A stretch of DNA of 64,000 bases from Nocardioides albus (GCF_014648255.1 NZ_BMQT01000001.1:186001-250000), one strand, 5' to 3'. Shown: positions 52,892 through 61,152, numbered from the stretch's first letter. Numbers and translations: made by a program. The notes: generated by a model from the sequence alone, not told the origin.

Positions 52892-53782
52892 ATGCTGCGC
52901 CCGTTGGCGACCCTGCTCGCCGTCATACTCCTCTGCTCCAGCTGCGCCGCCGAGGTCTCCGAGCCCGACGCCGCCGTCCAAGCCGGATACGGCGCCGACA
53001 GCGGCGAGAAGGTCACCCTTCCGTTGACCGAAGCCATCGCGAAGCTTCCGGTCGCCCCCGAGGTCAGCTCCGGTTACGAGCGGGAGAAGTTCAACCACTG
53101 GGTCGATGCCGACGGCGACTGCCAGGACGCCCGCGCCGAGGTGCTCCTCGAAGAGTCGCGGAAGAAGGCACGCGGCAGGTGCGAGGTGACCCGAGGTGAT
53201 TGGTTCTCCGCGTACGACGACGTCACCCTCAAACGCCCCGGTGGCCTCGACATCGACCACATGGTCGCGCTCAAGGAGGGTTGGGAGTCCGGCGCCCACG
53301 CGTGGAGCGACGAGGAGCGGGAGGCGTACGCCAACGACCTCGGCGACCCGCGCGCACTCATCGCCGTCACCGCCGCGACCAACCGCAGCAAGGGCGACCA
53401 GGACCCGGCCGACTGGATGCCGGACGCCGCGGCCTATCACTGCAGGTACGCCGCCGACTGGGTCGCCGTGAAGATCCGCTGGAGCCTCTTCGCCGACCGT
53501 GCGGAGAAGGCTGCGCTCGAGGACATCGCCTCGGGCTGCGACAACCCCGAGATCACCGTCCGACTGGCCCAGGTGAACCCACCTCCCAGCGACGCAGCCA
53601 GCAGCGAACCCAGCGGCGAGCCCAGCGGCGAGCCCAGCGGCGAGCCCGGCCGTGACGATCCGCGCTTCGACACCTGCGCCAAGGCGATCACGGAGGGGTA
53701 CGGGCCGTACCGGAAGGGTCGCGATCCGGAGTACGACTGGTATCGCGACGGCGACAAAGACGGATCTGTCTGCGACAGTTGA
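52892..53782 (+). CDS. Secreted HNH-type nuclease lipoprotein with excalibur domain
   Basis: Exported protein of 296 residues. The signal peptide ends in a lipobox-like CSSC (C18). The nuclease core is a DUF1524/HNH type: DWFSAYDD, LDIDHMVALKEGWESGAHAW with the DH pair, AVTAATNRSKGDQDP (conserved Asn) and DWVAVKIRW. A PSGE repeat linker (four units) joins it to a C-terminal excalibur domain with Ca2+-binding pattern YRDGDKDGSVCD. It should cut DNA outside the cell, for nutrient use, defence or competence; which is unknown. It lies between the two paralogous surface proteins. Confidence 0.88.
   Translation: MLRPLATLLAVILLCSSCAAEVSEPDAAVQAGYGADSGEKVTLPLTEAIAKLPVAPEVSSGYEREKFNHWVDADGDCQDARAEVLLEESRKKARGRCEVTRGDWFSAYDDVTLKRPGGLDIDHMVALKEGWESGAHAWSDEEREAYANDLGDPRALIAVTAATNRSKGDQDPADWMPDAAAYHCRYAADWVAVKIRWSLFADRAEKAALEDIASGCDNPEITVRLAQVNPPPSDAASSEPSGEPSGEPSGEPGRDDPRFDTCAKAITEGYGPYRKGRDPEYDWYRDGDKDGSVCDS
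53609..53649 (+). repeat. 12-nt tandem repeat in the nuclease linker
   Basis: About three and a half units of CCCAGCGGCGAG, encoding the PSGE linker. Likely variable in length between strains. Confidence 0.8.
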
Positions 53783-53885
53783 CCCAGATACTGGGATTCC
53801 GCAGGTCAAGGCATACCCCAGGCCGTAACGTGCGGGGTCACTCGTCCGTTGAGTGTGACGAAGGTCAAAGGGAGGGGAGATTTAC

Positions 53886-55130
53886 GTGCGCACACAATTG
53901 ATCGCGCGAGGGACCGCGGTGGCTGCTGCAGCCGCCATGGTCGCCTTGTCGGCCGCACCTGCGAGCGCCGCCACGGTGTCGCAGGCGTCCGCAACCGCGC
54001 TGAGCTTCACGCCCGCCGGCGGCGCGGCAACGGACTCAGGCACCTACGCCGTCACCAACGACGGCAGCACCGAGTCCTCCGAAGGCACCAACAAGCCCGT
54101 CGTCAACCTGCTCGCCGGCCAGGAAGCGGTCCACGTGGGCACGTTGGCCCAGGACGCGGTCGCCAACCGCAACGCCACCTCGGCGGCCTGCTCCGGCATC
54201 GCCGGTGACGGTGCCACCCTGGTCGCCGCTGGTTCCGGCGACTGCCTCAGCGGCGGCAACAACATCAAGCTCGACGCGGCCAGCCTCGACTTCAGCGAGC
54301 TGGAGGTGATCCAGTCCGACCTGTTCCAGGGCATGGACACCAAGGTCCAGGAGGCGCTGAAGCCGTTCCAGACCCAGATCACCGGCGCGCTCGACCAGCT
54401 CCTCGCCCCCGTGGTCGACGGATTGGATGGCGCGGGTCTCTACGTTGACCTCGGTGCCGTACAAAGCCACTGCACTGCCGACGACGACACCGCGCGAGGC
54501 GACAGCACCATCGCCAGCTCGTCTGTCTACGTGGTCCTGCCCGGCGGCAAACGAGAGACCGTCGTCGACCTCCCGGTCGACCCCACCGTGAACCAGAAGG
54601 TCGTCACCGACCTCTCCGGCGTGGTCGATGTGGTCATCAAGGGCCTGCGTACGCAGCTGGCCAACGGTCTCGGCGGCGCGCTCCAGCCGATCGATCCCGT
54701 CGTCGTCGAGCTGCAGAAGCAGGTGCTCAACACGCTGTTGACCTCGATCGAGGGCCAGCTCGCGCCGTTGGAAGACAACCTCCTCGACATCACCCTGAAC
54801 GCGCAGGAGACCTCTCCCGGCGCGATCACCGTGACCGCGCTCGACGCGAAGATCCTGCCCGCGGCCGAGCCGTTCGTCGGCGGGCCGCTGACCCACCTGA
54901 CCATCGGCACCAGCAGCTGTGGCCCGAACAGCCCGGTCGCGAAGACGGTGGCCAACAACCCGCCGCCCAAGGCGGCCAACCCTCCGGCCACGGTCCCGAC
55001 CGTGGTGACCGCCGGGATGGAGAGCTACGACGACGGCAGCGCCGGACGCATCGCCCTCGTCACCCTGCTGCTCCTCGCGGCCGCAGGCGCCGGTGCGGCG
55101 ACGTACCTCCGCATGTTGCGGCGTGGCTGA
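53886..55130 (+). CDS. Secreted, membrane-anchored four-cysteine protein B
   Basis: Protein of 414 residues, paralogue of the protein at 51386. Signal peptide 1-29 (AVAAAAAMVALSAAPASAAT), cysteines C102, C120, C196 and C345 at nearly the same spacing as in protein A, a Pro-rich stretch NNPPPKAANPPATVP, and a C-terminal helix (about 386-408) ending RMLRRG. The middle has amphipathic leucine-rich helices. GTG 53886 has GGGAGGGGAG a few bases upstream. Its last 8 nt overlap the sortase gene, so both are made together and the protein may be a sortase client or partner. Confidence 0.8.
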   Translation: MRTQLIARGTAVAAAAAMVALSAAPASAATVSQASATALSFTPAGGAATDSGTYAVTNDGSTESSEGTNKPVVNLLAGQEAVHVGTLAQDAVANRNATSAACSGIAGDGATLVAAGSGDCLSGGNNIKLDAASLDFSELEVIQSDLFQGMDTKVQEALKPFQTQITGALDQLLAPVVDGLDGAGLYVDLGAVQSHCTADDDTARGDSTIASSSVYVVLPGGKRETVVDLPVDPTVNQKVVTDLSGVVDVVIKGLRTQLANGLGGALQPIDPVVVELQKQVLNTLLTSIEGQLAPLEDNLLDITLNAQETSPGAITVTALDAKILPAAEPFVGGPLTHLTIGTSSCGPNSPVAKTVANNPPPKAANPPATVPTVVTAGMESYDDGSAGRIALVTLLLLAAAGAGAATYLRMLRRG

Positions 55131-55722
55131 ATCAACTGCTGACTCGCCGCCGCGGCTTGCCGCGGCGGCGAGCGGGCTCTGGACCGCGCTGGTCGTGCTC
55201 GCCGTCGCGATGGTGCTGGCCGGCCTGATGTGGCCGAGCGGCAGCGCCGCGGTGGAGGTGCCGCCGGGCGCTCCGCAGCGCCTGGAGCTGCCTGGGATGA
55301 ACACCAAGGCGAAGGTCGTCCCGATCCGGCTCGACGGCGAGGTGCTCGACCCGCCGCGCAATCCGCGCGAGATCGGCTGGTGGGTCGGCAGCGCCAAGCC
55401 GGGCTCGGCGCGGGGACAGACGGTCGTCACTGGTCACACGGTGCACACCGGTGGCGGCAGCCTCAACAAGCTCGACCACATCGAGGAGGGGCAGGAGGTC
55501 GACGTCGTCACCAAGGACGGGACCTTCCAGCACCAGGTCGACTCCGTCGAGGTGCTCAGTCGCAAGGAGCTCGCCGAGCAGGCCCAGCGCATCTTCGGTC
55601 AGGACCACGGCGACGGCCGGCTGGTGATCATCACCTGCACCGACTGGAACGGCTCGAGCTACGACAGCAACATCGTCGTGCTCGCGCATCGGTTCAATGC
55701 GCTGCCGAAGGACAAGAAGTAG
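55123..55722 (+). CDS. Class F sortase
   Basis: Membrane-anchored transpeptidase of 199 residues, with one N-terminal helix (about 18-36) and the catalytic triad visible: H105 in VVTGHTVHTGGG, C172 in IITCTDWNG and R190 in LAHR. Sequence pattern and size fit actinobacterial class F sortases. GTG 55123 lies inside the end of gene B, in another frame, overlapping by 8 nt. The substrate is not known; adjacent proteins A and B have helices and basic tails but no recognised sorting pentapeptide. Confidence 0.87.
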   Translation: MAESTADSPPRLAAAASGLWTALVVLAVAMVLAGLMWPSGSAAVEVPPGAPQRLELPGMNTKAKVVPIRLDGEVLDPPRNPREIGWWVGSAKPGSARGQTVVTGHTVHTGGGSLNKLDHIEEGQEVDVVTKDGTFQHQVDSVEVLSRKELAEQAQRIFGQDHGDGRLVIITCTDWNGSSYDSNIVVLAHRFNALPKDKK

Positions 55723-55738
55723 TGCCGACTCGGCAGGA

Positions 55739-56074
55739 TCACAGGTACAACCCAGTCGATTCGTCGGCGATCCGCTCAGCCGCGACCGCATGCACGTCGC
55801 GCTCGCGCATCAGGACATAGACCTCGCCGGCGACCTCGACCTCAGGCTTGTCGTCGGCGTCGAAGAGCACCCGGTCGCCGATCTCGACGGCCCGAGCGTG
55901 CGGGCCGACCGCGACCACACGCGACCAGGTGAGCCGTCGGGCCGCTCCCATGGCGGCCGTGGCCGGGATGACGATGCCACCCGACGAGCGGCGCTCACCG
56001 GCGTCAGCCCCGACCTCGACCAGGACCCGGTCGTGGAGCATCTTGATGGGGGTCTTGTCGGTCACGTCGGTCAT
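55739..56074 (-). CDS. GroES/Cpn10-like co-chaperonin, solitary
   Basis: Protein of 111 residues with the Cpn10 beta barrel: IKMLHDRVLVEVGADAGERRSSGGIVIP, then VVAVGP and the C-terminal strands EVEVAGEVYVLMRERDVHAVA. The mobile loop that contacts GroEL reads ERRSSGGIVIP, close to the canonical form. No groEL lies beside it, so it is either an unlinked copy or a specialised variant. It is in line with the DUF3618 gene 21 nt upstream. Confidence 0.85.
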   Translation of the reverse strand: MTDVTDKTPIKMLHDRVLVEVGADAGERRSSGGIVIPATAAMGAARRLTWSRVVAVGPHARAVEIGDRVLFDADDKPEVEVAGEVYVLMRERDVHAVAAERIADESTGLYL

Positions 56075-56095
56075 TGCCTTGCTGGTGGGGGACGG

Positions 56096-56353
56096 TCAGT
56101 TGACCTTGGAGATCTTACGCAGCGTCGCCATGAGCACGAGCGTGCCCACCACCCCACCGACGGTCTTGGCGATGTTGCCCATCCTCGGCTCGCCGGAGAC
56201 CGGGTCGACGTAGACCGCCTTGACGGCCGCAACCTGGCGCTGGACGATCGTCTTCGGGCTGCCCCGGTAGATCAGCTCGTCGATGGTGCCTGCGAGCCGC
56301 TCACGGATCTCTTCGATCTCGGACTCGAGCGAGGAAGTCTGGTCCTTGGACAT
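56096..56353 (-). CDS. DUF3618 domain protein
   Basis: Small actinobacterial protein of 85 residues, function unknown. The N-terminal half is the DUF3618 helix LESEIEEIRERLAGTIDELIYRGSPKTIVQRQ, the rest includes a weak membrane helix (GGVVGTLVLMATL). The GroES-like gene follows. Divergent from bcp. Confidence 0.85.
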   Translation of the reverse strand: MSKDQTSSLESEIEEIRERLAGTIDELIYRGSPKTIVQRQVAAVKAVYVDPVSGEPRMGNIAKTVGGVVGTLVLMATLRKISKVN

Positions 56354-56445
56354 GCGCAGACCTTAGCAACCGACGTACGTCCGCAGCGCGCTCCACCGCT
56401 GCGGTTCGCCTGGGAACTTCACAGACGTGCCGTTAGGTTGGCTCC

Positions 56446-56916
56446 ATGACGCGTCTCGAGCCGGGCGATGTTGCCCCCGACTTCACCCTTCCCGACGACA
56501 CCGGAGCCGAGGTCTCGCTCAGCAGCCTCCGCGGCCGCAAGGTGATCGTCTACTTCTACCCCGCCGCGATGACCCCCGGCTGCACCAAGCAGGCCTGCGA
56601 CTTCACCGACTCGATCGACTCGCTGAAGGCCGCCGGTTACGAGGTCATCGGCGTATCCAAGGACAAGCCCGCCAAGCTCGCGAAGTTCCGCGAGCGTGAC
56701 GCGCTCACCATCACCCTGGCCTCCGACGAGGACCTCTCGGTGCACAAGGCGTACGCCGCGTACGGCGAGAAGAAGCTCTACGGCAAGGTCGTCGAGGGCG
56801 TGATCCGCTCGACGTTCGTCGTGGACGAGGAAGGCAAGATCGAGGTCGCGCAGTACAACGTCAAGGCGACCGGCCACGTGGCCAAGCTCCGCCGCGACCT
56901 CGGCCTCGCTTCGTAG
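56446..56916 (+). CDS. bcp: Thioredoxin-dependent peroxiredoxin (Bcp/PrxQ)
   Basis: Peroxiredoxin of 156 residues reducing hydroperoxides with thioredoxin as partner. The peroxidatic C46 and resolving C51 are in PAAMTPGCTKQACDFTDS, the five-residue spacing of PrxQ. APDFTLPDDTGAEVSLSSLRGRKVIVYFYP and STFVVDEEGKIEVAQYNVKATGHVAKLRRDLG are standard. ATG 56446. It converges with the gene at 56930. Confidence 0.95.
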   Translation: MTRLEPGDVAPDFTLPDDTGAEVSLSSLRGRKVIVYFYPAAMTPGCTKQACDFTDSIDSLKAAGYEVIGVSKDKPAKLAKFRERDALTITLASDEDLSVHKAYAAYGEKKLYGKVVEGVIRSTFVVDEEGKIEVAQYNVKATGHVAKLRRDLGLAS

Positions 56917-56929
56917 TCCTCGGTCCTGC

Positions 56930-57337
56930 TTACGGCTGGTCGTCGGGCTTCCGGAACTCCGGCGGAGGAGGTACGTCCCCCGGGATCTCCTTCGGGGGCT
57001 CGACGACCACAGGTCCGGTGCCGGCGCTCCACTTCGCGCCGGTCTCCTTCAGCCACTCGCCCGCGTGGGCGGCGGCATCGGTTGCGGCGACGCCGACCTG
57101 GAGCAGACCCGACAGCGCCTGGTTGCGCGGTGAGTCGGCGTCAGGTGCTGACCCGATCTCGACCCGCTTGGCCTCGATCTGCGCCTTGAACTCGCCGGCC
57201 TTCTCGACGGTCTTCTCACCGCCGGTGACAAGGTGAGGTGCTGACTTCACCTTGGCGTCCTCAACAGCGGGCTTGGCGCCTTCGACGCCCTTCTGGACGC
57301 CATCGCGCCAGTTGGACGCGTTGTCCTTGAACGACAT
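56930..57337 (-). CDS. Hypothetical amphipathic protein
   Basis: Protein of 135 residues that I cannot assign. It has Ala/Lys/Glu-rich amphipathic helices (NASNWRDGVQKGVEGAKPAVEDAKVK, GGEKTVEKAGEFKAQIEAKR) and a proline-rich acidic tail, PPKEIPGDVPPPPEFRKPDD. No signal peptide or membrane segment. ATG 57337 is supported by GAGGGAT 6 nt upstream; the upstream open frame runs into the tRNA-Leu and is not used. Confidence 0.65.
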   Translation of the reverse strand: MSFKDNASNWRDGVQKGVEGAKPAVEDAKVKSAPHLVTGGEKTVEKAGEFKAQIEAKRVEIGSAPDADSPRNQALSGLLQVGVAATDAAAHAGEWLKETGAKWSAGTGPVVVEPPKEIPGDVPPPPEFRKPDDQP

Positions 57338-57449
57338 GACTTCATCCCTCTCCATGGATGGGGTGTTGTGCTTCCATCCTTGGGGGTCGCGTGCCCGTTG
57401 TCCATCGGGATCGACCCTGGATCGCCCCGGGTCGAACCCGGACTCTGTG

Positions 57450-57531
57450 TGCCGAAGGCGGGACTTGAACCCGCACGCCCTGGAGCACAGCATCCTAAGT
57501 GCTGCGTGTCTGCCAATTCCACCACTTCGGC
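57450..57531 (-). tRNA. tRNA-Leu (anticodon TAG)
   Basis: An 82-nt class II tRNA on the minus strand: acceptor GCCGAAG/CTTCGGC, anticodon stem CAGCA/TGCTG with loop CTTAGGA reading TAG, a variable arm GTGCTCCAGGGCGT, T arm GCGGG TTCAAGT CCCGC, discriminator A. CCA is not encoded. Confidence 0.97.
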
Positions 57532-57601
57532 CGAGCGGCGATCAGTCTATGGGCTGACAGCCCCAACCAGACAGTTGGCGGCGTTGGAAACTGACGAGTC
57601 G

Positions 57602-58084
57602 CTATCCGTCAACCAAGGTGTACTTCCCACGACTCGCGCCGCTGAAGTTTGGCGTTTGGCTGTGGCAGTTGGGGCAGAGGAACCGGAGATTGTCTGCGCG
57701 ATTGTTATGGAAGTCGCCGTCGATATGGTCGACGTGCAGTCGGAGCGGCTTGCCGCGCCACTCGCCGCCGCAGCCACATTCAGCACAGACGTACGGACGT
57801 CCTATCTCGAGGAGCGCGCGTCTCAGCATGGGTGGTTTCGCTCGGCCACTGCCTGGTGGGCGGACGACGAGGATCTCCTCCGACGAGTGTCGAGCATGTG
57901 CACCGGTACCGACGTACCGAACGAAGTGGCTGGTGTCGATACCCATCTTCTTGAGCATCCTGCTGATGTGGGCGTGAGTTCCGCCCGCCTGGTTGAGGCC
58001 AAGATGCCGCAGAACTCCGGCGACGGATGTCGAGTTGTCGACCGCCTCCTGCAACATCTCCTGTGTGTACTTCCGCCAAGCCAT
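57602..58084 (-). CDS. Small HNH endonuclease, likely acquired
   Basis: Protein of 160 residues. The C-terminal HNH domain has CAECG, LHVDHIDGDFHNN, NLRFLCPNCHSQTPNF, with all metal ligands and zinc cysteines. The N-terminal half (TQEMLQEAVDNSTSVAGVLRHLGL, HAHISRMLKKMGID) resembles a helix-turn-helix, as in phage-type HNH proteins. Codon and base use is visibly less GC-rich than around it, and it sits next to a tRNA gene, which suggests transfer. ATG 58084 has no Shine-Dalgarno and a 19-bp hairpin ends 9 nt before it. Confidence 0.83.
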   Translation of the reverse strand: MAWRKYTQEMLQEAVDNSTSVAGVLRHLGLNQAGGTHAHISRMLKKMGIDTSHFVRYVGTGAHARHSSEEILVVRPPGSGRAKPPMLRRALLEIGRPYVCAECGCGGEWRGKPLRLHVDHIDGDFHNNRADNLRFLCPNCHSQTPNFSGASRGKYTLVDG

Positions 58085-58092
58085 GGAAATGA

Positions 58093-58135
58093 CAGTAAGC
58101 CTGGCCACCGACACTTTCGGTGGCCAGGCTTACTG
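58093..58135. terminator. Long hairpin between the DUF805 and HNH genes
   Basis: A perfect 19-bp stem (58093-58111 with 58117-58135) and a 5-nt loop. It follows the DUF805 stop on the minus strand and ends 9 nt before the HNH start codon. It could terminate the DUF805 transcript or hide the HNH start. Confidence 0.75.
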
Positions 58136-58153
58136 CGTAGTACCAGAGTCGCG

Positions 58154-58588
58154 TCAGGCGACGTTGTACTTGTCGCCCTCGGCCTTCTCGGGCAGCGCCC
58201 AGAAGACGATCAGCACGATGATGCCGACGCAGGTCAGGTAGAGCAGCTGCCACCAGCCGGAGCGGCCGGTGTCGTGCAGGCGACGAGCGCCGACGGAGAG
58301 CTGCGGGACCAGGATGGCGAGCGCGAAGATGCCGCCGATGATGGTGCCGGCGGTCGAGTCGGCGCCGAGGATCAGGTTGATCGCCATGTTGACGGCGACG
58401 GCGAACAGCCAGGGCCACCAGAACTCGGACCGGCTGGCGCGGCCCTCGAAGGTGGCGTACTTCTTGAAGAAGCGAACGATGGCGTCGCCGGGCGACGCGC
58501 CGCGGAGCGGCTGGCTCAGCGGCAGCTCGCCCACGGGACCAGCACCGTACGGCTGCTGCGGGGGCGGGGGCGGCGGGTAATCCGTCAC
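58154..58588 (-). CDS. DUF805 membrane protein
   Basis: Protein of 144 residues. A cytoplasmic Pro-rich N-terminus (PPPPPPQQPYG) precedes the DUF805 core: YATFEGRASRSEFWWPWLF, PQLSVGARRLHDTGRSGWWQLLYL, and four membrane helices. The family is widespread and of unknown function. It ends 18 nt from a long hairpin. Confidence 0.9.
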   Translation of the reverse strand: MTDYPPPPPPQQPYGAGPVGELPLSQPLRGASPGDAIVRFFKKYATFEGRASRSEFWWPWLFAVAVNMAINLILGADSTAGTIIGGIFALAILVPQLSVGARRLHDTGRSGWWQLLYLTCVGIIVLIVFWALPEKAEGDKYNVA

Positions 58589-58682
58589 TTCGGATTTCTC
58601 CTCGTTGAGATGGGGTTGGATGTGCGAAACCTAGTCGGGACGGAGACCGGGGTAAAGCACCCCCACCCCCTAGGGTTGCCCC

Positions 58683-59282
58683 ATGACCACGCTCGTCCTC
58701 GCCTCCCAGTCCCCCGCCCGGCTGCAGACGCTGCGAAACGCAGGAGTCGAGCCGGTCGTGATCGTCTCCGGCGTCGACGAGAGCAGGCTCGACGGGCTGC
58801 CCCCGACCGAGCTGGCCCTCGGTCTGGCCGAGCTCAAGCGGGACGCCGTGGTCGGGCGACCTGAGGTGCCAGAAGGAGCGCTCGTGCTGGGCTGCGACAG
58901 CGTCCTCGAGCTGGACGGGAAGCCGCTGGGCAAGCCGCGCGACGCCGAGGAGGCGACCCAGCGCTGGCGGGAGATGCGGGGCCGCAGCGGCGTACTCGTC
59001 TCAGGGCATGCGCTGGTCGACACCGCGACCGGCCGGCAGGTGTCGCAGACCGCGGCCACGACTGTGCACTTCGCCGAGGTGAGCGACGAGGAGATCGCTG
59101 CGTACGTCGCCACCGGCGAGCCGCTGCACGTCGCCGGTGCGTTCACGATCGACGGACTGGGCGGAGCGTTCGTGACCGGGATCGAGGGCGACCATCACAA
59201 CGTGGTCGGGCTGAGCCTGCCGCTGCTGCGCGACCTGCTCAACCAGCTCGGTCATGCGTGGCCGGATCTGTGGAACCGATGA
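58683..59282 (+). CDS. maf: Maf-family nucleoside triphosphate pyrophosphatase
   Basis: Cytoplasmic house-cleaning enzyme of 199 residues that hydrolyses non-canonical or m5U/UTP/dTTP-type nucleotides to monophosphate and pyrophosphate. Motifs are VLASQSPARLQTL at the start, VLGCDSVLELDGK (catalytic Asp region), GRSGVLVSGHAL and GAFTIDGLGGAFVTGIEGD. ATG 58683. Its end overlaps the convergent GtrA gene by 44 nt. Confidence 0.94.
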   Translation: MTTLVLASQSPARLQTLRNAGVEPVVIVSGVDESRLDGLPPTELALGLAELKRDAVVGRPEVPEGALVLGCDSVLELDGKPLGKPRDAEEATQRWREMRGRSGVLVSGHALVDTATGRQVSQTAATTVHFAEVSDEEIAAYVATGEPLHVAGAFTIDGLGGAFVTGIEGDHHNVVGLSLPLLRDLLNQLGHAWPDLWNR

Positions 59283-59844
59283 CCGGTTCTCGCTGCTCCG
59301 TGGCCAGGACGACAGCCCCGCCCTCGGCGCCGCTGAGCGCGGCGGCCTCCTCCTCGACGCTGCCGTAGACCTCCGTGTAGCGGATCGGCCGACCGAAGAC
59401 GAACTTCCGGAACAGGAAGAATCGGGCGATCTGGCCCAGGATCACTCCGACCACGTTGGCCGAGAGGTTGTCGGCGATCGCACTGTCCCAGCCGAGCACG
59501 CTGCGGGTGACGTAGAGGCACCCGATCGGCAGCAGCATGGTGACCGCGTTGATGACGACGTAGGCGGTGAATCCACCGTCCGCATGGTCGGAGGTGCGGT
59601 GGCGGAACGTCCAGCGGCGGCTCAGCTCGTAGCTGATCAGCATGCCGACGGTGTTGGCGATGATGTAGGCCGGGATAGGCTGACCGTTCATCGGTCCGGC
59701 CCCCGTGAAGAAGCCGTGGACGAGCCCGTTGAACAGCACGAAAGCGACTGCTGTCGCGATTCCGCCGACCATCATGAAGCGGACCGCCTCTCCCAAGAGG
59801 CGGGTGCGATGCAGCCGTCCAAGCAGCTGTCCCCCGAACACCAT
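59239..59844 (-). CDS. GtrA-family membrane protein
   Basis: Protein of 201 residues with four membrane helices of the GtrA/DPMS family, which help move lipid-linked sugars or act with glycosyltransferases. Typical stretches are FMMVGGIATAVAFVLFNGLVH, TVGMLISYELSRRWTFR and ANVVGVILGQIARFFLFRKFVF. A hydrophilic Ala/Glu-rich tail of 45 residues follows. ATG 59844 is chosen; a TTG at 59865 would add seven residues. Convergent with maf, overlapping its last 44 nt. Confidence 0.88.
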   Translation of the reverse strand: MVFGGQLLGRLHRTRLLGEAVRFMMVGGIATAVAFVLFNGLVHGFFTGAGPMNGQPIPAYIIANTVGMLISYELSRRWTFRHRTSDHADGGFTAYVVINAVTMLLPIGCLYVTRSVLGWDSAIADNLSANVVGVILGQIARFFLFRKFVFGRPIRYTEVYGSVEEEAAALSGAEGGAVVLATEQREPVIGSTDPATHDRAG

Positions 59845-59934
59845 GTGGCCACAGTAAACGGTCAATGGTGAGATGGCTCTTGATTACTTCGCGGGTTTCG
59901 TTCAGCGTGCCGTAGGATTCGCGCCTCGACGGCT

Positions 59935-61113
59935 CTACTCCACAGGCAGGCCGAGACCTCTCGCGATCAGCATCCGCTGCACCTCGGAGGTGCCTTCGCC
60001 GATCTCCAGGATCTTCGCGTCGCGGTAGAAGCGGGCCACCGGGTACTCCTCCATGAAGCCGTAACCGCCGAAGACCTGGGTGGCGATGCGGGTCGCGGTG
60101 ACGGCCGACTCGGTGGCGTACAGCTTGGCGGCGGCGGCCGCCTGCTTGAACTCCTTCATCGAGACGGCACCCGAGTCGAGCCCGGACTTCATGGCTGCGG
60201 CCTCGTACGTCAGCAGGCGCGAAGCCCGCAGCATGACCTCGAGGTCGGCGATCTGGAAGGCGACGCCCTGCTTGCGACCGATCGGGCCGCCGAAGGTCTG
60301 CCGCTCCCCGGCGTACTCGAGCGCCATGTCGAGGCAGGCCTGGATGCAGCCGACGGCGAGCGCGGCGATCGCGACGCGGCCGTCGTCGAGGGTGGCCAGG
60401 AACTGGGCGTAGCCGCGGCCGCGCTCACCGAGGAGATGGTCGGCCGGCACCCGGGCGCCGTCGAAGGAGAGCGGGTGGGTGTCGGAGGCGTGCCAGCCGA
60501 GCTTGTCGTAGCCCTTCTCGGCCGTGAACCCGGGCGTGCCCGAGGGGATCATGATGGTGCTGATCTCGGGCTTGCCGTTGTCGCGGGTGCCGGTGCGCGC
60601 GGTGACGGTCACGACCGAGGTGATCGAGGAGCCGGAGTTGGTGATGAACTGCTTGGAGCCGTCGACGACCCACTCCTCGCCGTCCAGCACGGCCTTGGTG
60701 GCGGTCGCGCCGGCATCGGAGCCGGCACCCGGCTCGGTCAACCCGAACCCGGCCAGCTTCTTGCCCGCGACGAGGTCAGGGAGCCAGCGCTCCTTCTGCT
60801 CGTCGGTGCCGTAGGTGAGGATCGGGTTGATGCCGAGACCGACGGCGGCCTCGAGCGTGATCCCGATCGACTGGTCGACGCGGCCGAGCTCCTCGATCGC
60901 GACGCAGAGCGCGACGAGGTCACCCTCGCCCCCTCCGTACGCCTCGGGGGCGGTCAGACCGAAGAGGCCCAGCTCACCCATCTTGTGGACCACGTCGACG
61001 GGGAAGTGATGGTCGCGGTCCCATTGCGAGGCATGGGGCGCGATCTCCTTCTGGGCGAAGTCACGGACGACAGCACGCAGCTCTTCGTGCTCGGGCTGGA
61101 GAAAAGCGGTCAC
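59935..61113 (-). CDS. Acyl-CoA dehydrogenase
   Basis: FAD enzyme of 392 residues for the first step of beta-oxidation or of branched-chain acyl-CoA breakdown. Signatures are GFGLTEPGAGSDAGA, FITNSGSS and ATQVFGGYGFMEEYPVARFYRDAKILEIGEGTSEVQRMLIARGL near the end, with the catalytic Glu expected in the EGTSE block. GTG 61113 is chosen; a -10-like TAACCT ends 7 nt upstream, so it may be leaderless. The dyads at 61121-61140 and 61207-61223 lie in its upstream region. Confidence 0.93.
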   Translation of the reverse strand: MTAFLQPEHEELRAVVRDFAQKEIAPHASQWDRDHHFPVDVVHKMGELGLFGLTAPEAYGGGEGDLVALCVAIEELGRVDQSIGITLEAAVGLGINPILTYGTDEQKERWLPDLVAGKKLAGFGLTEPGAGSDAGATATKAVLDGEEWVVDGSKQFITNSGSSITSVVTVTARTGTRDNGKPEISTIMIPSGTPGFTAEKGYDKLGWHASDTHPLSFDGARVPADHLLGERGRGYAQFLATLDDGRVAIAALAVGCIQACLDMALEYAGERQTFGGPIGRKQGVAFQIADLEVMLRASRLLTYEAAAMKSGLDSGAVSMKEFKQAAAAAKLYATESAVTATRIATQVFGGYGFMEEYPVARFYRDAKILEIGEGTSEVQRMLIARGLGLPVE

Positions 61114-61120
61114 GCATCCC

Positions 61121-61140
61121 AGGTTAGCGGTTATTAACCT
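61121..61140. promoter_or_regulatory. AGGTTA/TAACCT dyad in the acyl-CoA dehydrogenase promoter
   Basis: AGGTTA (61121-61126) and TAACCT (61135-61140), with GGTTATTAACC as an overlapping 11-nt palindrome. It covers the proposed -10 region of the minus-strand gene; a TetR-type repressor is likely. Confidence 0.5.
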
Positions 61141-61152
61141 CGGGCGCGAGGC

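Noticed and set aside
56381..56404. CCGCAGCG/CGCTGCGG hairpin between DUF3618 and bcp
   Set aside because: It lies in a divergent promoter where no terminator is needed, and the arms are short; possibly a binding site but unsupported.
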